Source: Bradyrhizobiaceae bacterium (GTDB lineage: Bacteria; Pseudomonadota; Alphaproteobacteria; Rhizobiales; Xanthobacteraceae). Taken from it: DNA of 64,000 bases. Under the pieces are notes generated by a model. That model ran no database searches and was not told the origin of the DNA. It saw nothing but the letters and a program-made list of their open reading frames with translations. Made by a program: the position numbers and the translations under genes. The DNA lies in the NCBI GenBank assembly GCA_020544565.1, contig CP078014.1, positions 1,515,581-1,579,580 of the forward strand, in the 5' to 3' direction. Positions 20,171 to 29,650 of the stretch are shown here, in pieces; position 1 is the stretch's first letter, and each line of letters begins with the position of its first letter.

Positions 20171-20595
20171 CGTGTCCTCGATCACCGGAAACCGGTCCGC
20201 ATGCGTCACACGCAGACGCAACCAACCCGGCCGTTCAGAAACTCGTAAAAACTCTCATCCTTGTCCAGCCGGATCGCGACAGCCTGACGACAGGGCAATG
20301 ACAGCGCCTTCAATCAGCCCGTCCCCGTTCCGCCATTTTGTGCGATGCATCAAACATGCCAGTTTTTCTTCCACCATTTATGTGGTGAGGCAAACGGGCG
20401 AATCCACGGCGGAGAAGCCCCCTATCGCAAATAAACCATCATCGGGAACGGCGCTCCGGCCGCACCCATGCCCGAAAATCCGGATTTTCCGGTCGTGCCG
20501 ATATCAGCGCGCACGGCCGCGATGCCGTTGGCGGCGCGCGGCGTTGTTGGTAGTGTCGCGCCCCCGCCCGTTTCAAGTTCCAGACAACGCCACCC
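20171..20595. other. Intergenic region between hydrolase and panC
   Basis: 425 bases between divergent genes, no supported CDS. Contains a perfect 16-bp palindrome GAAAATCCGGATTTTC at 20474-20489 and a CCACcatttatGTGG inverted repeat near 20374. Promoters for both neighbours should lie here. Confidence 0.5.
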
Positions 20596-21444
20596 ATGAC
20601 CCAGCCCCTGATCGCACGCACGCTTCAGTCCCTTCATCGCGCCCGCGCCGAACTCGGCAAACGCAACGCCACCGTGGCGCTGGTGCCGACCATGGGCGCG
20701 CTCCATGACGGCCATATCTCGCTGGTCCGCCTCGCCCGGCGGCGCGCGAAGAAGGTCGTGGTCTCGATCTTCGTCAACCCGACCCAGTTCGCCGCCCACG
20801 AGGATCTCGGTTCCTATCCGCGCACCTGGAAGGCCGATCTGGCCAAGCTGGCGGCCGAAGGCGTCGACCTGATCTGGCATCCCGATGCCAAAACCATGTA
20901 TCCGGACGGGTTCGCGACCCGTGTCGCACCCGAAGGCCCCGCCCTCGCCGGATTGGAAGACCGCTTCCGCCCGCACTTCTTCGGCGGCGTCGCCACCGTG
21001 GTCACCAAGCTGTTCACCCAGGTGCGGCCGGACATGGCGCTGTTCGGCGAGAAGGACTTCCAGCAGCTCAAGGTGGTGACGCGGATGGCGCGCGACCTCG
21101 ACCTCGGGGTGAAGGTGATCGGCGGCGCCATCGTGCGCGAGCGCGACGGTCTCGCGATGTCGTCGCGCAACGTCTATCTCTCGCCGGAAGAACGCAGCAC
21201 CGCGCCGGTGCTGTTCCGCACGCTCAAGGAGACGGCGAAGCGGCTGCGCGGCGGCGACCGCTTCAACGCCGCCCTCGCCGACGGCGCGGAAGCCATCGGC
21301 CGCACCGGCTTCGTGGTCGATTATCTCGAAGCGCGCCACGCCGAAACCCTCGCTCCGGTCGCCTCGGTCAAGGAAGGTCCGGTGCGGCTTCTGGTGGCGG
21401 CGAAACTCGGCACCACCCGCCTGATCGACAACATCCGGGTCTAA
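20596..21444 (+). CDS. panC: Pantothenate synthetase
   Basis: 282 residues. Joins pantoate and beta-alanine with ATP to make pantothenate for coenzyme A. Visible motifs: [10 protein letters not shown] (residues 31-40, HIGH-type), [16 protein letters not shown], and [10 protein letters not shown] (KMSKS-type). Length is normal. No panB next to it here. Confidence 0.95.
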   Translation: MTQPLIARTLQSLHRARAELGKRNATVALVPTMGALHDGHISLVRLARRRAKKVVVSIFVNPTQFAAHEDLGSYPRTWKADLAKLAAEGVDLIWHPDAKTMYPDGFATRVAPEGPALAGLEDRFRPHFFGGVATVVTKLFTQVRPDMALFGEKDFQQLKVVTRMARDLDLGVKVIGGAIVRERDGLAMSSRNVYLSPEERSTAPVLFRTLKETAKRLRGGDRFNAALADGAEAIGRTGFVVDYLEARHAETLAPVASVKEGPVRLLVAAKLGTTRLIDNIRV

Positions 21445-21453
21445 GCGCGAGGT

Positions 21454-21891
21454 TTACAGCAGCCCGAGTTCGCGCAGCTCGCGGCGCATCGGCTCCGGCA
21501 TGGCGGCGACGCTTTCCGCCGCCTTGCCAAGGTCCGGCGGCGCGCTTTTCGGATCGAAATAGCGCCAGCCCTGAAACGGCCGCATCGGGCGCGGCGACAC
21601 CGGGATCAGCTTCGGCTCCATGATAAGCCGGCAGCGGCCGATGCCGTCCTTGTCGCGAAACGGCTCGATGCCGCACAGCTTCTCCCGCGCGGCGATCTCA
21701 CCCTTGATGACCCAGTAGATCGATCCGCCGTCGAGCAGTTCGTCGACGCGCTTCGGCACCATCCGGGTGATGTGGATATGGCGCGGCGGCTGCCCCTTGG
21801 CCTTGTGCTGGCGCACGCGCTCGGCGATCCAGCCCTTCAGGTCCTTGACCGAGGTCGCGCCGACACTGAGCTTGATGAGATGAAGCGGCAT
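21454..21891 (-). CDS. DUF1489 family protein
   Basis: 145 residues. MPLHLIKLSVG, RHITRMVPKR-type strand, and PFQGWRYF match DUF1489, an alphaproteobacterial family of unknown function. Convergent with panC. ATG 21891 is preferred to one six codons upstream because homologues, as I recall, begin MPLHLIKL. Confidence 0.82.
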   Translation of the reverse strand: MPLHLIKLSVGATSVKDLKGWIAERVRQHKAKGQPPRHIHITRMVPKRVDELLDGGSIYWVIKGEIAAREKLCGIEPFRDKDGIGRCRLIMEPKLIPVSPRPMRPFQGWRYFDPKSAPPDLGKAAESVAAMPEPMRRELRELGLL

Positions 21892-21950
21892 GGTCCGACG
21901 GCTACGCAAGCGCGATCATAACACCGCACGCGGCATCGCGCGCGCGGCGA

Positions 21951-22937
21951 TCAGTTATCATCGCTCTCCGCGGGAGGTGCAAGCTGCACCGGCGCTTGTG
22001 CACGCGATTTCTGCGGCGCGGGTTTTTGCGCCGCAGGTTTCTTCGGCGCGGCCGGCGCAGGCGCAGCGTTGCTGGCGGCGGCCGCCGCCGGCGACGGACG
22101 CACGGGGGCCGGCTCCGCCGCGCGGTGAGCGGCCTGAGAGCCCTGCGCCGACGGCTCGGGCGTCATGATGTTGACCGGCGGGATCGAGGCCGCGCTGGGG
22201 AAATCGCCGGACATCGGCCGCCCCGTCGGCATTGACGGAGCCAGCGCCGCGGCCGGGACCGATGCGTTTTCAGCTGCGACAGGCGGTACGGATGCCACGC
22301 CCCATGCCGGCGCATACCGCGCCACCAGACTGTCGTAGCGATGATCATCCATGTTCGACGAGATCTGCGCCGAATTGGTGAGGTATTGGAAGAACGGGCA
22401 CGGCGACGCCAGGGTACAGCCGTCGCGGGTGGTCAGGACCTGCGCCACCAGACCATAGCGGTCGCGCTCGATGGTCCGGCGCAAGGCATTGAGTTCCGGG
22501 GGCACGGCCTCGTGCGCCGCCGCAGCGCTCCCGAACGAGGCCAGCCGGGACATCTGGGCCGCGGCATAGGACACCCCCGCCGCCAGCGAATCGGCCGACG
22601 CGAACAGCGATTTCTCGCAGGCGTTTTCAACGGTATCTCCAGCGAGCCCGTCGAGGCACGCCAGCGCCGGCAACGACGCGGAGGCGTGCGCACCCGGCGA
22701 CGTTCCGGCGGCCGGCAGCGCACCGCCCCCCGATGCCCGCATCATGGTGGCGACCGCAATGCCGATAGCCAGGAGGGTGATGACCGTGAGCGCCCCGTTC
22801 GCGACCGATCGCTCGGCACGGAACAGCGTCACCATCAGCACGATGGCAAAGACGCCGGCCGCCAGAAGCGTCAACCACATCGGCAGGCTCTGAGATTGCC
22901 AGAAATTCTCGATAGAGGTCGCCAATGCCCGGTTCAT
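21951..22937 (-). CDS. Conserved hypothetical membrane protein
   Basis: 328 residues. Two N-terminal hydrophobic segments (MWLTLLAAGVFAIVLMVTLF and GALTVITLLAIGIAVATMM) precede a soluble part with paired cysteines (ACLDGL, NACEKSL, DGCTL, SPCPF), suggesting disulfides in the periplasm. The C-terminal 100 residues are Pro/Ala-rich and low in complexity. No known domain recognised. Confidence 0.7.
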   Translation of the reverse strand: MNRALATSIENFWQSQSLPMWLTLLAAGVFAIVLMVTLFRAERSVANGALTVITLLAIGIAVATMMRASGGGALPAAGTSPGAHASASLPALACLDGLAGDTVENACEKSLFASADSLAAGVSYAAAQMSRLASFGSAAAAHEAVPPELNALRRTIERDRYGLVAQVLTTRDGCTLASPCPFFQYLTNSAQISSNMDDHRYDSLVARYAPAWGVASVPPVAAENASVPAAALAPSMPTGRPMSGDFPSAASIPPVNIMTPEPSAQGSQAAHRAAEPAPVRPSPAAAAASNAAPAPAAPKKPAAQKPAPQKSRAQAPVQLAPPAESDDN

Positions 22938-23007
22938 GCGCGATCCTTATGGGTGCGAACCAGACCAAGCGCCGCAACCGCGGCGAAATTCCGTCAGGCC
23001 GGAGACG

Positions 23008-23202
23008 TCAGGCCGTGACGAGCTGGCTTTCCTTCGCGACGCGCTCGAAGGCTTCCGTCGAACTCTTGATGCGGTACTGGCAGTCGTCACCATCGGTCGG
23101 CAGCAGGCGGATGACCTCGTAGGTTCCGCTCGCGGCTGGCCGCGCCACGTTGCTGGCAGTGAAATAGACAGTCTCTCCGACGACGTATTTGTGCTTCAAC
23201 AC
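23008..23202 (-). CDS. Small conserved hypothetical protein, 64 residues
   Basis: Begins MLKHKYVVGETVYFT and ends KESQLVTA; all-beta in appearance (GTYEVIRLLPTDGDDCQYRIKSS), resembling small SH3-like rhizobial proteins. GTG start with GGAG upstream; a TTG one codon later is the alternative. No function known. Confidence 0.7.
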   Translation of the reverse strand: MLKHKYVVGETVYFTASNVARPAASGTYEVIRLLPTDGDDCQYRIKSSTEAFERVAKESQLVTA

Positions 23203-23400
23203 CCTGCTCCATCACGCTTACGCGCATTCGCGGGCCTGCCGTTTTCCCGGTTTGGCCAGTTTGACGCCCGCAGGCGTATAACACAGGGAGGCCCTCTTTG
23301 GCCAGATAAACCGGGACCCGCGGTTAAGCGATATAATAAAGTAATATCAAATAATTAGGCGGGTTCCAGGGGCATTGCACGCAGGTCAGGGCAGGGATCG

Positions 23401-23435
23401 GCTAATGCAACGCCGCAATTTCGCCTCGCATTAGC
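23401..23435. repeat. Inverted repeat GCTAATGC / GCATTAGC
   Basis: Perfect 8-bp arms at 23401-23408 and 23428-23435 separated by 19 bases, just downstream of the YidB-like gene. No T-run; role unclear. The rest of 23203-23482 shows no gene. Confidence 0.45.
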
Positions 23436-23482
23436 GAAACAGCCATTTTCCCGGAAATGACAGGGCGTTAGCCCGATTCCGC

Positions 23483-23848
23483 TCACGCCGCAGGGGGCAG
23501 CGCACCATCGGGGCTGGCCTTGTCGACGGCATCCGGCAGAACCTGAGCCAGAACCGCGGACAACTGATCCGCCGGAATGCCGAAACGAACGGCAAGCTGG
23601 CGCACCGTATCGCTGCCCAGCACCTCCTGAAGCTGGTGCGCGCTGATCGGCAGGTTCTGGCCGGTTCCAATCCACGACTTGACCTGATCGCCGAGCCCGG
23701 CCTGCTCCAGCTTGGCCACGATGGCGGCAAGGCCGCCCTGCCCGCCATTGCCCAGGACCTCGCCCAGCACCGCCGGAACGACGCCCGCTTCGAGCTCGCC
23801 GGCGGCCCTCGACGCCATCACGCTCGTCAGCATATCCAGAATTCCCAT
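23483..23848 (-). CDS. YidB family protein (DUF937)
   Basis: 121 residues. MGILDMLTSV, LGNGGQGGLAAIVAKLEQAGLGDQVKSWIGTGQNLPIS and VLGSDTVRQLA match YidB/DUF937. Function unknown. ATG 23848 has GAGG at a good distance; a GTG two codons earlier lies too close to it. Confidence 0.85.
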   Translation of the reverse strand: MGILDMLTSVMASRAAGELEAGVVPAVLGEVLGNGGQGGLAAIVAKLEQAGLGDQVKSWIGTGQNLPISAHQLQEVLGSDTVRQLAVRFGIPADQLSAVLAQVLPDAVDKASPDGALPPAA

Positions 23849-23940
23849 GGTCACATCCTCATTGACCGCTGTTCGCCAGAGCCAAGCGCCGATCCTGCGG
23901 CAGCGTCAAGCACTGGCGCGGGCACATTTTCGCGAGCGTT

Positions 23941-24597
23941 TCAATCGATCTCGAAGCGGTCGATGAGCAGCGTTTCCGCCAGCGCCGCTTCGGTCCATTC
24001 CCGGAACGCCGCATTCGCCTGCATCGTCTCCATATAGGCGCGCACCGGCGGCGTCACCGCGATGTCATAGAGCCGGAAGCGATGGACCACCGGCGCGAAC
24101 ATCGCGTCCGCCCCGGTGAAGGCGCCGAACAGATACGGGCCGTCCTTGCCGTAGCGCTCCCGGCACTCGGTCCAGATCTGCTGGATGCGGGCGACATTGG
24201 CCTGCGCCTCGCCGGAGATCTGCCTGGCACGGACCGGGCGGTGGATGTTCATGCCGCACTCCGTGCGCAGCGGCACGAAGCCGGAATGCATTTCGGCCGA
24301 GACCGAGCGTGCATGGGCGCGGGCAGCCATGTCCTTCGGCCACAGCCCCGCCTGCGGGAACCGGTCGTTGGCATATTCGATGATCGCCAGCGAATCCCAC
24401 ACCGTGAGATCGCCATCGATCAAGGCCGGGACCTTGCCGGAACGGGTCACGCCGAGAATGCGATTCTTGTCCGCCTCGCCGGTATAAAGCGGGATCAGGA
24501 TTTCCTCGAAGGCGATGCCCGCGCCGCGCAGCGCCACCCACGGCCGCATCGACCACGACGAATAGTTCTTGTTGCCGATCACGAGCGTCAAAGCCAT
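23941..24597 (-). CDS. Glutathione S-transferase family protein
   Basis: 218 residues. Thioredoxin-like N domain: TLVIGNKNYSSWSMRPW (Ser in NYSSWSMR the likely glutathione activator), GKVPALIDGDLTVWDSLAIIEY (the cis-Pro and ESxAI-like glutathione site). C-terminal helical domain follows. This NKNYSSWS subgroup is common in proteobacteria; substrate unknown. Divergent from the DUF599 gene. Confidence 0.88.
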   Translation of the reverse strand: MALTLVIGNKNYSSWSMRPWVALRGAGIAFEEILIPLYTGEADKNRILGVTRSGKVPALIDGDLTVWDSLAIIEYANDRFPQAGLWPKDMAARAHARSVSAEMHSGFVPLRTECGMNIHRPVRARQISGEAQANVARIQQIWTECRERYGKDGPYLFGAFTGADAMFAPVVHRFRLYDIAVTPPVRAYMETMQANAAFREWTEAALAETLLIDRFEID

Positions 24598-24733
24598 CGC
24601 CGGATTCTCCTGTGTCGCGCGGTTTTGCCATGGCCGGAGCGGCGCAGGCAACCCGCGCCCAGGTTGCCAAAGCGCTTCGCGCGGGACTATGGCTTGCGTT
24701 ATCGTGGCGCGATCATCCGGAAGGCATGCAACC

Positions 24734-25414
24734 GTGGGCCCGCTGACCACCATCGACGCCGTGGCGATCGCGCTATTCGTGTCCGCGTGGGGCATCTACG
24801 CCATCACGCTGGAACGCACCCGCCATGGCCGCAACAGCCTGAGCGCGCGGATGAACATCTATCGCGAGGTATGGATGCGCCGCGTTCTCGACCGCGAGGC
24901 GCGCATGGTCGATCTCCAAATCATGGCCTCGCTGCAGAACGGCACGGCGTTCTTCGCCTCCACGACGCTGCTGGCGATCGGCGGCGGCCTGACGCTGCTG
25001 CGCTCGACCAGCGAGGCGATGTCGGTGCTTTCGACCCTGCCATTCAGCATTTCGAACTCGCCCGCGCTGTGGGAAGTGAAATGCGTCGGGCTGGTGGTGA
25101 TTTTCGTCTACGCGTTTTTCAAATTCGCCTGGGCCTATCGCCTGTTCAACTATGTGGCGATCCTGCTCGGGGCGATGCCGTTCGCGGACAAGCGCGACAC
25201 GCCGGAAGCGCAGGCGCACGTCATGCGCACGACGCGGCTGTTCCAGTCCGCCGGCCGCCACTTCAATCGCGGGCAGCGCGCCTTCCTGTTCGCTCTCGGC
25301 TATCTCGGCTGGTTCATCAGTCCATGGCTGCTGATCGCCACCACCATCGCCGTGGTCGTGGTGATCTGGCGTCGCCAGTTCGATTCCGACGCGTGGCGCG
25401 CGATGGTCAAATGA
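24734..25414 (+). CDS. DUF599 family inner-membrane protein
   Basis: 226 residues, GTG start with GGAAGG upstream. Four hydrophobic segments; motifs ARMNIYREVWM, MASLQNGTAFFASTTLLAIGG and KFAWAYRLFNY identify DUF599. Function unknown. Its TGA overlaps the next ATG by four bases, so the two are translationally coupled. Confidence 0.83.
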   Translation: MGPLTTIDAVAIALFVSAWGIYAITLERTRHGRNSLSARMNIYREVWMRRVLDREARMVDLQIMASLQNGTAFFASTTLLAIGGGLTLLRSTSEAMSVLSTLPFSISNSPALWEVKCVGLVVIFVYAFFKFAWAYRLFNYVAILLGAMPFADKRDTPEAQAHVMRTTRLFQSAGRHFNRGQRAFLFALGYLGWFISPWLLIATTIAVVVVIWRRQFDSDAWRAMVK

Positions 25415-25734
25415 AGCGGCCGCTTGCCGCGCGGCCGCGGATGGGTCATGGCATGGGCATGACCCAATCCGATTCGAAAGCCCTCGCCGGCGGCGCGCTC
25501 GACGACGCCATTCTCGCCCTGCTGGCGAAGACCGGCGGCAAGACCCTGAGCGCGCCGGAGATCGCCCACGCCATCACCGACGGCGCGGACTGGCACGGCC
25601 TGCTGGTGCCGATCCGCAGGTCCGCGGTGGCGCTGGCGCAGGCCGGCCGCCTCGTGATCTACCGCAAGGGCAAGCCTGCCGATCCGAACGACTTCCGCGG
25701 CGTCTATCGCCTCGGCCTGCCCCGGCACGATTAG
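25411..25734 (+). CDS. DUF3253 domain protein
   Basis: 107 residues. Winged-helix-like core DDAILALLAKTGGKTLSAPEI, then IRRSAVALAQAGRLVIYRKG and FRGVYRLG, typical of DUF3253. ATG 25411 overlaps the DUF599 stop (ATGA), though homologues may begin at the later MTQSDSKA. Ends overlapping the convergent ydcF gene by four bases. Confidence 0.75.
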   Translation: MKRPLAARPRMGHGMGMTQSDSKALAGGALDDAILALLAKTGGKTLSAPEIAHAITDGADWHGLLVPIRRSAVALAQAGRLVIYRKGKPADPNDFRGVYRLGLPRHD

Positions 25735-26537
25735 CTGGCCCGGCGCGGCCCCGGAAACAGTTCGCTGCTGCGCCCTGTCAGCCAATAGGCGATCAGGCCG
25801 ATCCATTCGTGAACGGCGACGTCGCTGCGCGCGAGCCCGGCGCTGGCGGAACCGAATGGCGTCCACGCGTCGCTCCAGCCGCGGGTGCGCCAGTCCACCG
25901 GATAGGCTTCGACCTCAAAACCGACCTTGCGGAACGCGCCGACGGCCCGCGGCATGTGAAAGGCCGAGGTCACCAGGAGCCAGCGCTCGCCCGGTTTCGG
26001 CGCCACCAGTTCGCGCGTGAACGCGGCATTCTCCGCCGTGGTGCGGGATTCGCTCTCGAGCACGATACGGTTGCGGGCGGTGCCAAAATCCTCCAGCAGA
26101 TCGCCGGCGATCGGCGCCTCGGGTACGGACTCCCCGATCAGGTTGTTGCTGCCACCGCTGAACACGATCCGCGCCGCCGGAAAGCGCCGCGCCAGTTGCA
26201 GCATCGCCACGATCCGCTCGGCCGACGCGTCCATCTCCAGCGATCCCCGCGCCTGGCTGCGCTCGGAATCGATCGCGCCGCCCAGCACGATGATGCCGTC
26301 CGGCGCGCGGCCCTGCGCCTGCCACGCCGGAAACCGCTCGCTCAGTGGCAACAGCAGCCAGTTGCCGAGCGGTGAATAGGCCAGCACCAGCAGCGCCAGC
26401 ACACCGGCGATCAGGATACGCGTTCCGGCGTCATGAAACCGCGTGGCCAGCAGCAGCACGCCGAGCGCGCACAGCATCGCTACCGCGTTTGACGGCACGA
26501 CGAAAAAGCCGAGAAGTCTGGACAGGCCGAAAAACAT
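25731..26537 (-). CDS. YdcF/ElyC family protein (DUF218)
   Basis: 268 residues. Two N-terminal membrane helices followed by the DUF218 domain: APDGIIVLGGAIDSE, ARIVFSGGSNN, ESESRTTAENAAF, WLLVTSAFHMPRAVGAF. ElyC-type members affect envelope carbon-lipid metabolism; the exact role here is unknown. Confidence 0.85.
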   Translation of the reverse strand: MFFGLSRLLGFFVVPSNAVAMLCALGVLLLATRFHDAGTRILIAGVLALLVLAYSPLGNWLLLPLSERFPAWQAQGRAPDGIIVLGGAIDSERSQARGSLEMDASAERIVAMLQLARRFPAARIVFSGGSNNLIGESVPEAPIAGDLLEDFGTARNRIVLESESRTTAENAAFTRELVAPKPGERWLLVTSAFHMPRAVGAFRKVGFEVEAYPVDWRTRGWSDAWTPFGSASAGLARSDVAVHEWIGLIAYWLTGRSSELFPGPRRAS

Positions 26538-26569
26538 GATCCCCTGAATGGCCGGTCAGCGGCGCAAGA

Positions 26570-27388
26570 TCAATCCCACTGCGGTGCGAAGGCACCGTTG
26601 ACGAGGCGGCCGGCGCGCGACCCCATGGCGAAGATCTCGCTCATCTCCGCGTCGGTGAGGGTGAAATCGAACACATCGATATTCTCCGACAGGCGCTCGA
26701 CCTTCGACGTGCGCGGGATCGCCACGACATCCTGTTGCACCAGCCAGCGCAGGCAGACCTGCGCCGCCGTCTTGCCATGGTGCGCGCCGATCCGCTTCAG
26801 CGCCTCGGATTCCTTGAAGCGACCCTTGGCCACCGGACTATAGGCCACCACCGCCAGCCCATCGGCGCGGCAGGCCGCCAGCACCTTGGCCTGGTCGAGA
26901 AAGGGATGATACTCGACCTGATTGCACACCAGCGGCGCCGGCGACTTGGCCACCGCCTCCTCGATCAGCGCCACGGTGAAATTGGACACGCCGACGTGGC
27001 GGGTGAGGCCGAGTTGTTGAGCCTGCGCCAGCGCGCCCAGCGTCTCCTCCAGCGGCACCTGCGGATTGGGCCAGTGCAGCAGCAGCAGATCGACCTCGGT
27101 CAGGCGCAACCGCGCCAGGCTCTCCTTGGCCGAGCGCAACAGATCGTTGGGCGCGAAATGAGTGGACCACACCTTCGTCGTCAGGAAGATATCGGCGCGC
27201 CGCACACCCGAGGCGCGCACGCCATCGCCGACCTCACGCTCGTTCTCGTAGATCTGTGCGGTGTCGACATGGCGATAACCGAGGCGGAGCGCCTGCTCGA
27301 CGATGCGCGCGCAGGCCGACCCCTGCAATTCCCACGTCCCGAGGCCGATGGCCGGAATGTTCGCGCCGTTCGCCGCAACGCTGTGCAT
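26570..27388 (-). CDS. Aldo/keto reductase
   Basis: 272 residues. NADPH-dependent carbonyl reductase of the 2,5-diketo-gluconate-reductase-like group. The tetrad is visible: Asp and Tyr in HVDTAQIYENE, Lys in TTKVW, His in LLLLHWPNP. The cofactor motif IPRTSK...ENIDVFDF is intact. Signatures and length are normal. Confidence 0.9.
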   Translation of the reverse strand: MHSVAANGANIPAIGLGTWELQGSACARIVEQALRLGYRHVDTAQIYENEREVGDGVRASGVRRADIFLTTKVWSTHFAPNDLLRSAKESLARLRLTEVDLLLLHWPNPQVPLEETLGALAQAQQLGLTRHVGVSNFTVALIEEAVAKSPAPLVCNQVEYHPFLDQAKVLAACRADGLAVVAYSPVAKGRFKESEALKRIGAHHGKTAAQVCLRWLVQQDVVAIPRTSKVERLSENIDVFDFTLTDAEMSEIFAMGSRAGRLVNGAFAPQWD

Positions 27389-27612
27389 GTCATGTCCGTT
27401 CTGCTGAAGCGGGTCCCGCCCGCATCATGGGCCGCCGGGGCCCGGGTTGTGAAGCCCCCATGATCGCCTGCAAAAAGGCGGAATTTCCGTCTTGAACCCT
27501 CGCGGGGAACAGGACGACAAAACCCGGCGGATTTGCGTGCACGCGTGGGAATCGACAGCGCAAAACGCGATGCTAGAAGTGCGCGGCCGTTGAGCCCGTG
27601 TGAGGATCGTTG

Positions 27613-28386
27613 ATGATCGTATTGAGAGCCGCGCTGATCGCGCTGGCCGCAATCATTCCAGTCGCCGCCGCCGGCGCTGCCGATTGCCCGCGCGGGGATG
27701 TGCTCGGCACCGCGCGCGTCATGACGGTGGACCCCGCCACTTACCCTCGCGTCGGCCTGAAAAGCTTTCCCCAGACCCTGCCGCTGGCAGACAAGGAAGT
27801 GGTGCTGACATTCGACGACGGCCCCTATCCGCCGACCACCACCAAGGTGCTGGCGGCACTGGCCGACGAATGCGTGCGGGCGACGTTCTTCCTGATCGGC
27901 CGCAACGCCGAGGCCAACCCGGCCCTCGTCCGCAGGATCGCGGCGGCCGGCCACACCGTCGGCCATCACACCTGGTCGCACCGCCTGCTCGACCGGATCG
28001 GCCAGCCGAGCGCCAATGAGGAAATCGACCGCGGCATCGCCGCCGACGAACGGGCGCTGCACGGCGCGGCGACATCCACGCCCTCGACGCCGTTTTTCCG
28101 CTTTCCGGGCTTTGCCTCCACGCCCGCGCTGCTGGCCAGCCTGCAGTCGCGCGGCATCGCCGTGTTCGGGGCGGATTTGTGGGCCAGCGACTGGAATCCG
28201 ATGACGCCGGAACAACAGCTCGCTCTCCTGACCTCGCGGCTCGAACAGGCGGGCAAGGGCATCATCCTGCTGCACGACACCAAGGCGCAGACGGCGAAGA
28301 TGCTGCCGGCCCTGCTGCGCTATCTGCACCGCAACGGCTACCGGGTGGTCCACCTCGTTCCCGGCCGCGCTATCAAGAGTTCGTAG
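27613..28386 (+). CDS. Secreted polysaccharide deacetylase (1)
   Basis: 257 residues. NodB-fold carbohydrate esterase 4: VLTFDDGPYPPTT (catalytic Asp pair), HTVGHHTWSH (metal His pair), FFRFPGF, LHDTKAQT. A signal peptide (IALAAIIPVAAAGAADC) sends it to the periplasm. Probably removes acetyl groups from an envelope polysaccharide. ATG 27613 follows GAGG; a TTG codon precedes it. Close paralogue of the next gene. Confidence 0.88.
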   Translation: MIVLRAALIALAAIIPVAAAGAADCPRGDVLGTARVMTVDPATYPRVGLKSFPQTLPLADKEVVLTFDDGPYPPTTTKVLAALADECVRATFFLIGRNAEANPALVRRIAAAGHTVGHHTWSHRLLDRIGQPSANEEIDRGIAADERALHGAATSTPSTPFFRFPGFASTPALLASLQSRGIAVFGADLWASDWNPMTPEQQLALLTSRLEQAGKGIILLHDTKAQTAKMLPALLRYLHRNGYRVVHLVPGRAIKSS

Positions 28387-28483
28387 CATGCCCGCCATGT
28401 GTCACGGCCATTCCCGGATTAAGTCGCTGTTCATGACCCGGGCGTTAACTATGAGCCCCTCGCGCCCAGCCAACGGTGGTCCC

Positions 28484-29641
28484 ATGCGCCGCTCCCGAGC
28501 CGGATATGCTCCGGCGATCCTGACCGCCCTCGGCCTCTCCCTGGCAGCCGGTGCCGCCCACGCCGCCGGATGCCCCGGCAACCCCGATGCGCTCGGCACC
28601 TCGCGCACCATCGTGGTCGACCCAAAGGAGCATCCGCGCATCGGCACCATGCAGTACCGCGAGACGCTGCCGCTCGAAGACCACGAGGTGGTCCTGACAT
28701 TCGACGACGGCCCGCTGCCGGCACACACCAACCCGATCCTCGACACGCTGGCCGCCGAATGCGTCAAGGCGACGTTCTTCATGGTCGGCCGCATGGCGAA
28801 GGTCTACCCGCAGGACGTGCGCCGCGTGCACGACGCCGGACATACCGTCGCCACCCACAGCGAGAACCACCCGCTCCATTTCGGCAAGCTGCCGCCGGAG
28901 CGGATGGCCGCGGAAATCGACGACGGCATCGCTCACGTGACCGCCGCGCTCGGCGATCCGGCGAAGCTCGCGCCGTTCTTCCGCATTCCCGGCCTGCGTC
29001 GCGCTGACAACGTCGAGGCCGAACTGGCGCAGCGCGGGATCATGACATGGAGCGCCGATTTCCCCGCCGACGACTGGCGGCATATCTCGTCGGCACAGGT
29101 GGTGCAGTATGCGCTGTCGCGGCTCGAGGCCAAGGGCAAGGGCGTGCTGCTGCTGCACGACATCCAACCGCGGACGCAGGCTGCGCTTCCCGTCATCCTC
29201 CAGCAACTGAAGGCCCGTGGCTATCGCATCGTCCATGTCGTCCCGGCGACGCCGGAGCGGCCGAAGACCGCGACGGTTCCCTCGCAATGGGTGCCGTCCT
29301 GGATTCATAATTCGAACGTGTCGGCGAAAAAGCGTCCGGACGGTTTCGCCTTCGGCGCGGCGGCGGCCTCACCGCGTCATGCGCCGCGGTCGGTCCGCTC
29401 GGTCTGGCTGGCGTCGCAGCCGGCCCGGATGCGGACCTCCCTCGCCGTGCTGCACCAGCCGGCCGATACGCGCTTCCGCATTGCCGCCAAGCCGCTCCAC
29501 GCCAGTTTCTCCGCCGCGAAGAAACAGCCGGGCGTTACGCGCAAGCCTGCCACGTCGCCGGTGCGGGTGGATGGCGGCGCATCCCGGCCAGCCGCCAGGC
29601 CGGTCAAGACTGGCAGCGGGACCAACGCCCGGACCATTTAG
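28484..29641 (+). CDS. Secreted polysaccharide deacetylase (2), with basic tail
   Basis: 385 residues. Same layout as the preceding gene, with the shared N-terminal signature (CPGNPDALGTSRTIVVDP, ETLPL.D.EVVLTFDDGP), HTVATHSENHPLHFG, FFRIPGL and LLLHDIQP. It differs by a C-terminal extension of about 110 residues rich in Arg, Lys, Pro and Ser, probably disordered and possibly envelope-binding. Start is uncertain; ATG 28484 is the first directly before a signal peptide. Confidence 0.85.
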   Translation: MRRSRAGYAPAILTALGLSLAAGAAHAAGCPGNPDALGTSRTIVVDPKEHPRIGTMQYRETLPLEDHEVVLTFDDGPLPAHTNPILDTLAAECVKATFFMVGRMAKVYPQDVRRVHDAGHTVATHSENHPLHFGKLPPERMAAEIDDGIAHVTAALGDPAKLAPFFRIPGLRRADNVEAELAQRGIMTWSADFPADDWRHISSAQVVQYALSRLEAKGKGVLLLHDIQPRTQAALPVILQQLKARGYRIVHVVPATPERPKTATVPSQWVPSWIHNSNVSAKKRPDGFAFGAAAASPRHAPRSVRSVWLASQPARMRTSLAVLHQPADTRFRIAAKPLHASFSAAKKQPGVTRKPATSPVRVDGGASRPAARPVKTGSGTNARTI

Positions 29642-29650
29642 ACGGCCCGA

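Noticed and set aside
24082..25734. A 550-codon open frame on the plus strand
   Set aside because: It runs antisense to the GST gene and out of frame through DUF599; only its last 107 codons are the DUF3253 gene. The rest is Arg/Pro-rich, as is usual for shadow frames in GC-rich DNA.
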